Source: DASQPA01 sp963757335
GTDB taxonomy: Bacteria > Acidobacteriota > Thermoanaerobaculia > Multivoradales > UBA5704
Direction of reading: 5' to 3'
Assembly: GCA_963757335.1 (NCBI GenBank)
Contig: CAVWRJ010000021.1
Span: 434,001 to 498,000, forward strand
Length of the DNA: 64,000 bases
In this document: in pieces, positions 48,301 through 60,300 of the stretch
Layout: each line of letters begins with the position of its first letter
How positions within the stretch are numbered: the stretch's first letter is position 1
The notes under the pieces: generated by a model
What the model saw: only the letters and a program-made list of their open reading frames with translations
Told to the model about the DNA's origin: nothing
The model's database searches: none
Made by a program: the position numbers and the translations under genes

Positions 48301-51300
48301 CGGCGAGGGCCACCGCGTGCTGCCGATCGGTCGGCCGATCGCCCGGGCCGAGGTCTACGTGCTGGACGCGGGACAGCAACCGGTGCCGGTGGGAGCAGCG
48401 GGCGAGATCGCGGTCGGTGGCATCTGCCTGGCGCGCGGCTACCTGGCGCGACCCGGCGCCACGGCCGAGCGGTTCGTCCCCAACCCGTTGCCCGGAGCGG
48501 CGGCGGGAGCACGGCTCTATCGCACCGGCGACCTGGCCCGCTACCGCCCCGACGGCGCCATCGAGTTCATCGGTCGACTGGACGGCCAAGTCAAAATCCG
48601 CGGCTTCCGGGTCGAGCTCGGCGAGGTGGAGGCGGCCCTGCGTGCCGTGCCCGGGATCGCCGACGTGGCGGTGGTCGATCGCCTCGAGCCGGCGGGCACC
48701 CGCTGCCTGGTGGCCTACCTCGTGTCCAAGGTCGACAGCGTTCCCGCCGAGGCGGACCTCCGCGCCCTTCTCGGCCAGCGCCTGCCGAGCTACATGGTGC
48801 CGTCGGGTTTCGTCACTCTGGCCGCCTTACCCATCGGGACGAGCGGCAAGGTGGATCGGCGGGCGCTCTCGGAGCTCGATTTTCAGGCCGCTGCGGGTGG
48901 CGAGGCCATCTATGTTGCTCCCCGTACGCCCTCCGAGGAGAGGGTGGCCGCGATCTGGGGCGAGGTGCTGGCGGTCGAGCGCGTGGGGGCCTTGGACGAC
49001 TTCTTCGCCTTGGGCGGCCACTCCCTGCTCGCCACCCGGGTCATCTCCCGAATACGCCAGGCGTTCAGCGTCGAACTGCCGCTCCGGAACCTCTTCGAGG
49101 CCACCACGGTGGCGACCTTCGCGCAACAGGTCGAGGCGGCCCTGGCGGCGCCTGCCGCCCCGGCCGCGGAGGAGAGCCGGCAGGCGCCGCCGCTCGTCCC
49201 GCTCCGCCACGACGGCCCCCTGCCGCTCTCCTTCGCCCAGGAGAGGTTGTGGTTGATCGATCGGCTGCAGCCCGGCTCGGCGGCCTACAACATGCCGGCC
49301 GCCCTGCGCCTCTCTGGCAAGCTTGACTCGGCGGCTCTGGACGCCACGTTCGCCGAGCTCGTGAGGCGCCACGAGTCGCTGCGCACCACCTTCCGCGAAG
49401 TCGGCGGGGAGCCGGTTCAAGTGATCCACCCGGCCGTCCCGCCGATTTTGCCGCGGGTCGATCTCGCGGGCCTTCCAGCGGCGTGGCGGGAGGGTGAGGC
49501 CCGCCGCCTGGCGCAAGGCGAGGCCCGCCGTCCCTTCGACCTGGTGGCCGGGCCGCTCTTCCGGCTTATCCTGCTTTACCTGGGCGGCGCGCCGGAGGAG
49601 CACGTCGCTCTCCTCACCCAGCACCACATCGTCTCGGACGGCTGGTCGGTGGGGGTGCTGGTGCGCGAGCTCGGCGCCCTCTATCCCGCCTTCCGCGAGC
49701 GCCGGTCCTCGCCTCTGCCGGAACCGGCGCTGCAGTATGCCGACTTCGCGGTCTGGCAGCGCGCCTGGTTGGAAGGCGGGGAGCTTGCGGCGCAGCTCAC
49801 CTACTGGCGCTCGCGGCTCGCCGGTGCGCCGGATCTCCTGGCGCTGCCAGTCGACCGGCAGCGGACGGCGCTGCCGGGCAGCCGGGGCGGCAGTGTGGTC
49901 CGGCGCCTGCCGGAGGCCCTGGTGCATCGCCTGCGCGCCCTGGGTCGGGGTATCGCTGGCGGTGCCGGCGGCCAGGAGGCGCCGGCGACCCTGTTCATGG
50001 TCCTCCTGGCCGCCTGGAGCGCCTTCCTGTCGCGCTTGAGTGGGCAGGAGGAGGTCGTCGTGGGCTCGCCGATCGCCAACCGCACCCACAGCGAGCTCGA
50101 AGGACTGATCGGCTTCTTCGTCAATACCCTGGCCCTGCGCACGGACCTGACGGAGGACCCCGAATTCTCCGCGCTCTTGCGGCGGGTGCGGCAGACGACC
50201 CTCGCCGACTACGCCCGCCAGGACCTCCCCTTCGAGCGCCTGGTCGGCGAGGTGGCAGCCGAGCGCAGTCTCTCCCACTCGCCGCTCTTCCAGGTCCTCT
50301 TCGCGCTCCAGAACGCTTCGACCACGCGGCTTCTGCTGCCCGATCTCACGCTGGAGGAGCTGCCGGTGGTCGCCGAGACGGTCAAGATCGACCTCACCCT
50401 GTCGCTGGTCGAGACTCCGATCGGCGGCGGGGGCGTCTGGGAATATCGCTGGGAGTATCGCCGCGATCTCTTTGACGCGACGACAGTGGCGCGCTTCGCG
50501 GCCGGCTTCGAGACCCTGTTGATCGCAGCCGCGGAGCAGCCGGAATCGCGGCTCTCGGCGCTGCCGCTACTGTCCGCGGGAGAGCGCCAGCAGCTGGTTG
50601 CGGAGTGGAACGACACCAGTCTGTCGGACAGCGCGCTCGTCCTGGAACTCTTCGCCGGCCAGGTCGCGCGGCGGCCCGATGCGGTCGCGGTGGCGGCGCG
50701 GGGATGGCAGTTGAGCTATGGCGAGCTGGCGGCGAGGTCCGGCCGCCTGGCGCGCCGCCTGCGGTCCCTAGGGGTGGGGCCGGAAATCCGGGTGGCGGTG
50801 GCCATTGGCGCCTCGCCGCGCCGGGTCGAGGCGATTCTCGCCACCGTCCAGGCAGCGGGCGCCTATGTGGCTCTCGACCCCAGTTACCCTGAGGAGTGGC
50901 TGGCGTACGCGCTTCAGGATGCCGCGCCGCCCGTGGTCCTGACCGAGCGGGCCCTGCTCGACCGACTGCCGGCCTTGGCGGCGATGCCGGCGACGGTGCT
51001 CTGCCTGGACGACCAGCGGGGGGAGGCGGACCGCGCCGAGGAGAGGTGGCCGATTGCGCCGCCGGCGAGCCCCGCGGCGGATCATCTCGCCTATGTCATC
51101 TACACCTCCGGCTCGACCGGCCGTCCCAAGGGCGTCGAGATCCCCCATCGTGGGCTCGCCAATCTCGTTCGCTGGCACCGCGAGCTCTATGCGGTGGGTC
51201 CAGAGGACCGTGCCACGCTGGTCGCCAGTCCGGGCTTCGATGCGTCAGTGTGGGAGATGTGGCCTTACCTGGCGAGCGGGGCGAGCGTCTACCTGGTGGA

Positions 51301-54300
51301 CGCGGACGCACGACTGGCGCCCGAGGCGATGCTCCGGGCGTGGGGCGAGGCGGGGGCGACCCTCTCGTTTCTGCCGACTCCGCTCGCCGAGGCGGTGCTC
51401 GAAGGCGGACCGGCCGCGCTGTCTGGCACGCCGGTCCGCACTCTGTTGACCGGCGGCGACCGGCTGCACCGGAGCTCTGCCGTCGGGACTCCGTTCCAGC
51501 TTGCGAACCACTACGGTCCGACCGAATACTCCGTGGTGTCGACGGTCCAGAGGGTGACGCCGGGAGCTTATGGTGTGCCGCCGATCGGGCGGCCGATCGC
51601 GAGCACTCGTCTTTCGGTGGTGGGGCGACAGGGTGAGCTGGTGCCGGTGGGGGTCGCCGGCGAGCTCTGGGTCGGCGGTGCGGGTCTGGCGCGCGGCTAC
51701 CTGCGCCGGCCGGACCTGACGGCCGAGCGGTTCGTCCCCGACCCGCTCGAGCCGGGGGCGCGTTGCTACCGCACCGGAGACCTCGTGCGCTGGCTGGCCG
51801 ATGGCACTCTGGAGTTCCTCGGCCGGGCGGACCATCAGGTCAAAATCCGGGGCTTCCGCATCGAGACCGGGGAGATCGAAGCGGTGCTCGCCCGGCACCC
51901 CGCGGTCCGGGAGGCCGCGGTCCTGGCCCGGGAGACCGTTCCCGGAGAACACGATCTGGCCGCCTTCGTCGTGGTGCAGACGGAAGCGCCGGCCGAGCCT
52001 GCGCTGCGCGAATGGCTGGGCCAGTTCCTGCCGGCACACATGGTGCCGCGTTTTTTCGTCCTCTTGCCGGAGCTGCCGCTGACTCTCCAGGGAAAGGTCA
52101 ACCGCAAGGCTCTGGCGGGCGTTGCCCTGGAGCGGGCTGCCAGCGAAAATTTCCTGGCCCCGCGCACCCCGACGGAAGATCTGTTGGCCGGAATTTACGC
52201 CGACCTGCTCGGCTTGGAGCGCGTCGGCGCAGAGGATCACTTCTTCGCGCTGGGCGGCCACTCGCTGCTCGCCACCCGCCTGATGTCGCGGCTCCGCGAG
52301 ACGTTTGCGGTGGATCTGCCTTTGCGCCGGGTCTTCGAGTCGCCGACGGTCTCCGGCCTGGCCGCGGCGATCCTCAGCGAGCTGGCGGCGGGAGGCGGTC
52401 CGGGGCTGCCGCCGATCCGCTCGGTGCAGCAGGCGGGGCCGGCGCCGCTTGCCTTCGCACAACAGCGGCTGTGGTTCCTCGACCGGCTCGATCCGGAGAG
52501 CGCGAGCTACACCCTGCCGGGGAGATTCCGACTGGTCGGCGCGCTCGACGTGGCGGCGCTCGCGGCGAGCTTCGGCGAGATCGTGCGCCGGCACGCCGTG
52601 CTGCGCACCACCTTCGCCGAGCGGCAGGGGCGCCCGGTGCAGGTGACGGCTCCCGCGGTCGCTTTTTTCCTGCCGGTGGTCGACCTCTCCGGGTTATTGC
52701 ACGACAGCGAGGCGGAATGCCTGGCCTCGGCGGAGGCGATGCGGCCGTTCGATCTCGGCCGCGGGCCGCTCTTGCGTATCCTCCTGCTCAGGCTCGGCGA
52801 GCGGGAGCACACGGTGTTGGTGACGATGCACCACATCGTTACGGATGGCTGGTCGATCGCGATCCTGGCGAAAGAGCTGGCGGCGCTCTACCGCGCGGCG
52901 CTCGCGGGGCTGCCGTCGCCACTTCTGGAGCTGCCGATCCAGTATGCCGATTACGCCTGGTGGCAGCATGAGCCGCAGAGCGTCGAGGCGGTGGAGGGCC
53001 AGCTCGAGTACTGGAAGGGGCGTCTGGCCGGTGCGCCGACCGTGCTCGAGCTGCCGACCGACCGACCGCGGCCGGCGGTGAGGAGAGGGCGGGTCGAGGG
53101 AGTGGGGCTGGCGCTCGGCGCACCGCTCTCCACTGCTCTCATGGCCCTTTCCCGGCACTCTGGCACGACACTTTTCATGACACTGCTCGCGGGGTTCGAG
53201 GCCCTCCTCGCCCGCCATTCGGGGCAAGAGGACCTGCTTTTAGGCACGCCGGTCAGCGGTCGCCAGCGGTTGGAAATCGAGAGTCTGATCGGGTTCTTCG
53301 TCAATACCCTGGTACTGCGGGGTGAGCTGCCCGGGGCAGCCACTTTCCGGGATCTGCTCCGCCGGGTCCGCGCCACCACCCTGGAGGCTTTCGCACACCA
53401 GGATCTGTCGTTCGAGCGGCTGGTCGAGCAACTGGCGCCGCAGCGGGATCTCAGCCGGACGCCGCTTTTCCAGGTGATGTTCGCGCTCCAGAACGCGCCG
53501 CGCCCCATCTTCGATCTGCCGGGCCTGGTGCTCGAGGCCCGCCCCGTCCAACTGGGAATGGCGAAGTTCGACCTCGTCCTGAATCTCTTCGGGGACGGGG
53601 CGGAGCTGACCGGCGAGCTGCTCTACGACCGCGACCTCTATGATCGCAGCACGATCGCGCGGTTGTCGGGGCACCTCCGCGGGCTCCTCACCGCGGCAAC
53701 CGCCGACCCCGACCGGCCGCTGGCGGAGCTGGCGTTCCTCACCGCCGCGGAGGGCTGGCAGCTCCTCGCGGAGTGGAACGACACCCACCGCGAAGAGGTT
53801 GGCGCCGCGACCCTCCATGACCTCTTCGCGGCTCAGGCGCGGCGCGCACCGGAAGCCCCGGCGGTGATTTTCGCGGCCGAGAGCCTGACCTATGGCGAGC
53901 TCGACATGCGCGCCCGTCGAGTGGCGCGTGGGCTCGTCGAATTGGGCATCCGGCCGGGAGGGCTGGTGGCGATCTGGATGCGACGCGGCCTCGATCTGGT
54001 GCCGGCGCTCCTCGGCATCCTCGCGGCCGGTGCGGGCTACGTCCCCTTGGAGCCCGAGTGGCCGATCGAGCGCTGCCACCACATCCTGGCATCGTTGGAC
54101 ATCCCCTGCCTGGTTACGGATTCCTTCCATCTGCGCACAGCGCAGGAGCTGCAGTGGCGGCTGCCCTGCCTGCGACATGCCCTCTGCCTGGACTTGACGA
54201 CCCCGCGGCCACCAGCGGAGCCCGTCGATCTCGCGGCGGTCAAGGCGCTCTTCGACGTCGTCGCGGAGCGGGCGGTCGACCGGGTATCCGCCGCCGGCTT

Positions 54301-57300
54301 CGTCAGCAGCTACACCGGGCGGCCCTTCTCGGAAGCGGAGGTCGACGAGTACGTGGCGCGGGTTCTCGGGCTGGTGCGCCCGCACGTCAGCGCGGCGAGC
54401 CGGGTGCTGGAGATCGGCTGCGGCTCGGGCCTCCTCACCTTCGCTCTCGCCGGCGAGGTTGCCCGCTATGTGGCGCTCGATCCCTCGGCCGCGACCCAGG
54501 AGCGCAACCGAGAGCGGGCGCGCGAGCGGGCGAATGCCGAGCCAGGGAGGCTCGGCCACCTCGAGCTGGTGACCGGCTTCGCGCATGAAATCGAGCGCTA
54601 CGCGGCGGGCTCGTTCGATTGCATCCTGATCGCCAGCACGGTTCAATTCTTCCCTGGCCTGGTCTACCTCGAGCGGGTGATCGAGACCGCCCTGGAGCTG
54701 CTTTCGCCCGGCGGCGTCCTGCTCTTGGCCGACCTCCTGGACTCCCGTCGCCGCGCCGACTTCCGGGCCTCGCTCGAGGAGTTCCGCGGCCGGCATCGCG
54801 ACGATCCGTCGCTGCGCACCCGGAACCAGTCGGGCAGTGAGCTCTACGTCGACGAGGACTTCTTCGCCGATGTCGCGGTCGATCTGCCGGCACTCTCCGC
54901 GATCGCGATCTGTCACCGGGAGAACGGGTTCGACAACGAGTTGCGCTTCCGCTATGACGTCGTCCTCCACAAGGCCGCCCAAGGCGAGGCCGATGCCGAT
55001 CGCGGTGAACGCCACGGCAACCGCCACGGGGAACGCCGCAAGTCGATCTGGACCGGCTGGTGGCTCGACCGCCTGCCGGCCGGGAGCCTGCCGGCCCCTT
55101 TGGGAGATGAGGCGCTCGCCTATGTCATTTTCACCTCCGGCTCGACCGGGGTGCCCAAGGGGGTCGCCGTCCGGCACCGGCCGGTGCGGCAGCTCATCGA
55201 CTGGGTCAACCGGACCTGCGGCATCGGCCCCGCGGATCGGGTGCTGTTCGTCACCTCGCTGTGCTTCGATCTTTCGGTCTACGATGTCTTCGGTCTGCTC
55301 GCCGCCGGCGGCTCCATCCGGGTCGTGGCCGACGACGAGGTCCGCGATCCGCAGACCCTGGCACACCTCCTGCTCACCGAGCCGATCACCTTCTGGGACT
55401 CGGCGCCGGCGGCCCTCCAGCAAGTCGTGCCCTTCTTCCCGGCTCCCGGCGCGAGCGCCGGACAGCTCTCCCTGCGCCAAGTCTTCCTCTCCGGGGATTG
55501 GATTCCGGTCGGCCTGCCGGATGCCGTGCGGCGCAGTTTCCCCGCGGCCCGGGTCATGAGCCTGGGCGGCGCCACCGAGGCGACGGTGTGGTCGAACTTC
55601 TTCCCCGTCGCCGTGGTCGACCCGCGCTGGAAGAGTATCCCCTACGGCCGGCCGATCGAGAACGCCCGCTACCACGTCCTCGACGCGCTTCTCTCACCCT
55701 GCCCGATGGGCGTCCCGGGCGATCTTTACATCGGCGGCAGCTGTCTGGCCAGCCACTACTCGAAGGATCCGGCGCAGACCGCCGATCGTTTCCTCCCCGA
55801 TCCCCTGGGGAGCGCTGCCGGCGGCCGGATCTACCGCACGGGCGACCGCTCGCGCTACCTGGCGGATGGCAACCTCGAGTTTCTCGGCCGTTCGGATAGC
55901 CAGGTGAAAATTCGCGGTTATCGCATCGAGCAGGGTGAGATCGAAGCCGCACTCGCAGCCCATCCGGAGATCGGGCATACCGCCGTCCTGGTGCGCGAGG
56001 ACACCCCCGGCGACCGTCGCCTGGTGGCCTACTTCGTGCCGCAGGGCGAGCCCGCCCCGCGGGCCGGCGACCTGCGCTCGTTCCTGCGCGAGAGACTGCC
56101 TGAATACATGCTCCCGGCGGCATTCGTCCCCCTGGCCGCGCTGCCGGTCACCGCCAACGGCAAGCTCGACCGCCAGGCGCTGCCCGCCCCCCCAGCCGAC
56201 CGGCGCGACGAGAGCGTCGCCTTCGCGGCTCCCGAGAGCGCGGTCGAGCGGTCAATCGCCGGCATCTGGCAGGAGGTGCTGGGGGTCGAAAGAGTGGGCC
56301 TCGGCGACAACTTCTTCGATCTCGGCGGCCACTCCCTGCTCGCCACCGGCCTGGTCTCGCGGCTGCGGGAGACTTTCGGGGTGGATCTTCCCCTGCGCCG
56401 GGTCTTCGAGACGCCGACGCTCGCCGGCCTCGCCGAGGCGATCGGCCGTGAATCCCCCGTGGCGATCCTGGTGCCGCCGCTCCTGCCCGCGGCCCGCCCG
56501 AGCGAGATTCCGCTCTCCTTCGCGCAGGAGAGGCTATGGTTTCTCGATCGGCTCGACCCTGGTTCGGTGGCCTACAACATTCCCCTGCCGGTGCGTCTTT
56601 CCGGTGCCCTGGAGCCGGCGGTCTTGGCGGCGGTGCTCGGCGAGGTGGTGCGCCGGCACGAGGTCCTGCGAACGATCTTCCCGGTCACCGCCGGTCGTCC
56701 GGCGCAGACCATTCAGCCTCCCGGATTCTTCGCGCTGCCGCTGGTGGACCTCGCCGGGCTGCCGGGCGTGGCGCGGAAAGCGGAGGCCGCCCGCCTGGTG
56801 ACGGCCGACGCGGTGCTCCCCTTCGACCTGGCGCGCGGACCGCTGCTCCGCGCCGCCCTCCTGCGCCTCGCGGCCGCCGAGCACGCCTTGCTCTTAGACG
56901 TGCATCACATCGCTTCCGACGGCTGGTCGATGGGCGTATTGACCCGCGAGGTGGCGGCTCTCTACCCGGCCTTCGCTGCCGGGCACCCCTCGCCGCTGCC
57001 CGAGCTCGCGGTCCAGTATGCCGACTTCGCCATCTGGCAGCGGGGCTGGCTGACCGGTGAGGTGCTCGCCGGCGAGCTTACCTACTGGCGCGAGCGGCTG
57101 GCCGGCGCCCCGGCGCTGCTCGAGCTGCCGGCCGACCGGACGCGTCCGGCGGTCGGCAGCGGCCGCGCCGGACAACTGCCGTTCCGGCTGGCGCCGCCGG
57201 CGGCCGCCGCGCTGGTGAAATGGGCAGCCGGATCGCGCGCCACCCTCTTCATGGCCGCTCTCGCGGCGCTCGGGGCGCTCCTCTTGCGGCTCACCGGCCG

Positions 57301-60300
57301 CGAGGACCTGTCCATCGGCGTACCGATCGCCGGCCGCACACGCCGCGAGACCGAAGGGCTGATCGGGTTCTTCATCAACACCCTGGTGCTGCGGATCGAC
57401 TTGAGCGGCGACCCGAGCTTCGGCGACTTGCTCGAGCGGGTACGGACGGTGACCCTGGACGCCTATGCCCACCAGGCTCTGCCTTTCGAGCAGCTGGTCG
57501 AGGAGCTGGCGCCCGAGCGGTCCCTGGCCCACGCGCCGCTCTTCCAGGTGATGCTGAACCTCAACAATGCCCCGTTGGAGCGGCTCGCCCTGCCGGGCTT
57601 GGAGCTCGTGCCGGTCGAGGTCGACGCTGGGCGTGGCAAGTTCGACCTGACGCTCACCCTGGTGCCCGGCGCGGACGAGATCCGCGGGACCCTGCGCTAC
57701 AACCGGGACCTTTTCGATCTCACCACCGTCCAGCGAATCCTCAGGCAGCTCGAACAGGTGGCGGTCGCGGGAGCGCCGACGAGTTTGCCGGCGGGGGGGA
57801 TCACGACCCTCTCTCTCCTGGGGGCCGCCGAACGGCATCAACTGGTGGTCGAGTGGAGCGATACCGACCAGGCTTTCCCCCAACAGGATGCCTCTCTCCA
57901 CGAGCTGTTCGTCCACCAGGCCGGACGGTCCCCGGACGCCATCGCCGTGGTCAGCGAAGAAGAGCGGCTGACCTTCGGCGAGCTCGCTCGCCGCTCGGGC
58001 CTCTTGGCCCAGCGCCTGCGGGCGCTGGGGGTAGGGCCGGAATCCCGGGTGGCGCTCTGCGCCGAGCGCTCGCCTACCATGGTGGTGGGACTCCTGGGCG
58101 TCCTCCGGGCGGGAGGCGCTTACGTGCCGCTCGATCCCGCGCACCCGCGGGAACGTTTGGCCCTGTTGCTGGCGGACGTGCAGGCGGGTACGGCGGAGCC
58201 GGTTCTCCTCGTGCAGGCGCACCTCACCGGGCGTTTGCCGGAGCGCCCGGGACACCAGCTCATCCTCGAGGATGCGGGAGCGCTCGCCGGGCAGCTCTCT
58301 CCGGAGGACCTGACTGCCCCTGTAAGCCCCGCGAACGCAGCCTATGTGATCTTCACCTCGGGCTCGACGGGCCTACCCAAGGGGGTGGTGGTCGAGCACC
58401 GCCAGGTGGTCCGCTATGTCCAGGGGATCACCGCCCGCGCGGGGCTCGCTCCCGACGCCAGCTTCGCCCTCGTGCAGCCGCTCACCGTCGACTCCTCGAT
58501 AACGGCGATCTTTCCACCTCTTCTGGGCGGCGGCATGCTGCACTTGATCTCCCAGGAGCGGGCGTTGGCGCCCGGCGCGCTCGCCGCCTACCTACGCCGG
58601 CACGAGGTCGACGGGCTGAAGATCGCTCCCTCCCATCTCGCCGCCCTCCAGGGTGCCTCGCCAATCGCGGATCTGCTGCCGCGCGGCTGGCTGATTTTCG
58701 GCGGCGAGGCCTCCCGCGCCGAGTGGGCGCTCGATCTCGCGCGGGCCGCCGCGACCTGCCAGGTGTTCAACCACTACGGCCCGACCGAGGCGACGGTCGG
58801 CATGCTGACCTGCCGGATCGAAGCGGGATTGACCGCCGGCCCCTCTCAGACGACGCCGCTCGGCCGGCCGCTCGCCAACTCGCGCGCCTACCTGCTCGAC
58901 CGTGCCGGCCAGCCGGTGCCGCCGGGGATCGTGGGCGAGCTCTTTATCGGCGGTGCTGTCGTGGCCCGGGGCTATCACCGGCGCCCAGAGCTGACGGCCG
59001 ATCGCTTCGTCCCCGATCCGTTAGCTCCCGAGCCGGGGGCGCGACTCTACCGCACGGGCGACCTGGCCCGCTTCCTTGCCGACGGCAGGGTCGAGTTCCT
59101 CGGCCGGATCGACGACCAGGTGAAGATCCGCGGCTTCCGCATCGAGCTGGGGGAGATCGAGGCCGAGCTCTGCCGACACCCGGCCGTGCGCGAAGCGATC
59201 GTCGCGGCGCTGGACGAGCCGGACGGCGCCCGCCGCCTGGTGGCCTACGTGGTGTCGGATGGCGCGCCGGCGGCACCCTCCGAGCTGCGCCGTGTCCTCG
59301 GGGAGCGGCTGCCGGAGTACATGGTGCCGGCCGCTTTCGCCTTTCTCGACGCCCTGCCGCGAAGCGCCCATGGCAAGGTCGACCGCCGGGCGCTCGCCGC
59401 GGTGCGGCTGGGAGCAGACCCGGAGGCGGACGCTTACCGGGCGCCGCGTACCCCGGCCGAAGAGCTGCTGGCGGAGATCTGGAGCGAGGTGCTGAAAAAT
59501 GAGCGGGTAGGGATCGAGGACGACTTCTTCGCCCTCGGCGGCCACTCGCTCCTCGCCACCCAGGTGGTGTCGCGCATCCGCGAGGTGTTCGGCGTCGAGC
59601 TGCCATTGCGCCGCTTCTTCGAGGCCCCGACGGTCGCGGCCCTGACGGCGGCCCTGGAGGGCGGGCTGCGCCGCGCCGCGCCGCCGCTCCGGCCGGCCAG
59701 CCGGACAGGCCTCCTGCCGCTCTCGTTTGCCCAGGAGAGGTTGTGGTTGATCGACCGGCTGCAGCCCGGCTCCGCCGCCTACAACATGCCGGCTCCCCTG
59801 CGCCTGCGCGGCAGGCTCGACCCGGCGGCCCTGGACGCTACGTTCGCCGAGCTCGACCGGCGCCACGAGTCGCTGCGCACCACCTTCCGCGAGGTCGGCG
59901 GGGAGCCGGTCCAGGTGATCCATCCGGCCATCCCGCCGCAACTGCCATGGGTCGATCTCGCGGGTCTGCCGGGGGCGCGGCGGGAGGGCGAGGCCCGCCG
60001 CCTGGCGCACGACGAGGCCCGGCGTCCCTTCGACCTGGTGGCAGGGCCGCTCCTGCGGCTCATCCTGCTTCGCCTGGGCGGCGAGCCGGAAGAGCACATC
60101 GCTCTCCTCACCCAGCACCACATCATCTCGGACGGCTGGTCGATGGGGGTGCTGGTCCGCGAGCTCGGCGCCCTTTACACCGCCTTTCACGGGCGCCGAC
60201 CCTCGCCTCTGCCGGAACCCCGGTTGCAGTATGCCGACTTCGTGGTCTGGCAGCGCGAGTGGCTGACCGGCGTCGAGCTCGAGGCGCAGCTCGGCTACTG

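Noticed and set aside
52435..53750. Heterocyclisation (Cy) domain before the Cys-like module
   Set aside because: The motif is HHIVTDG as in ordinary C domains, not DxxxxDxxS, so no thiazoline formation is predicted.
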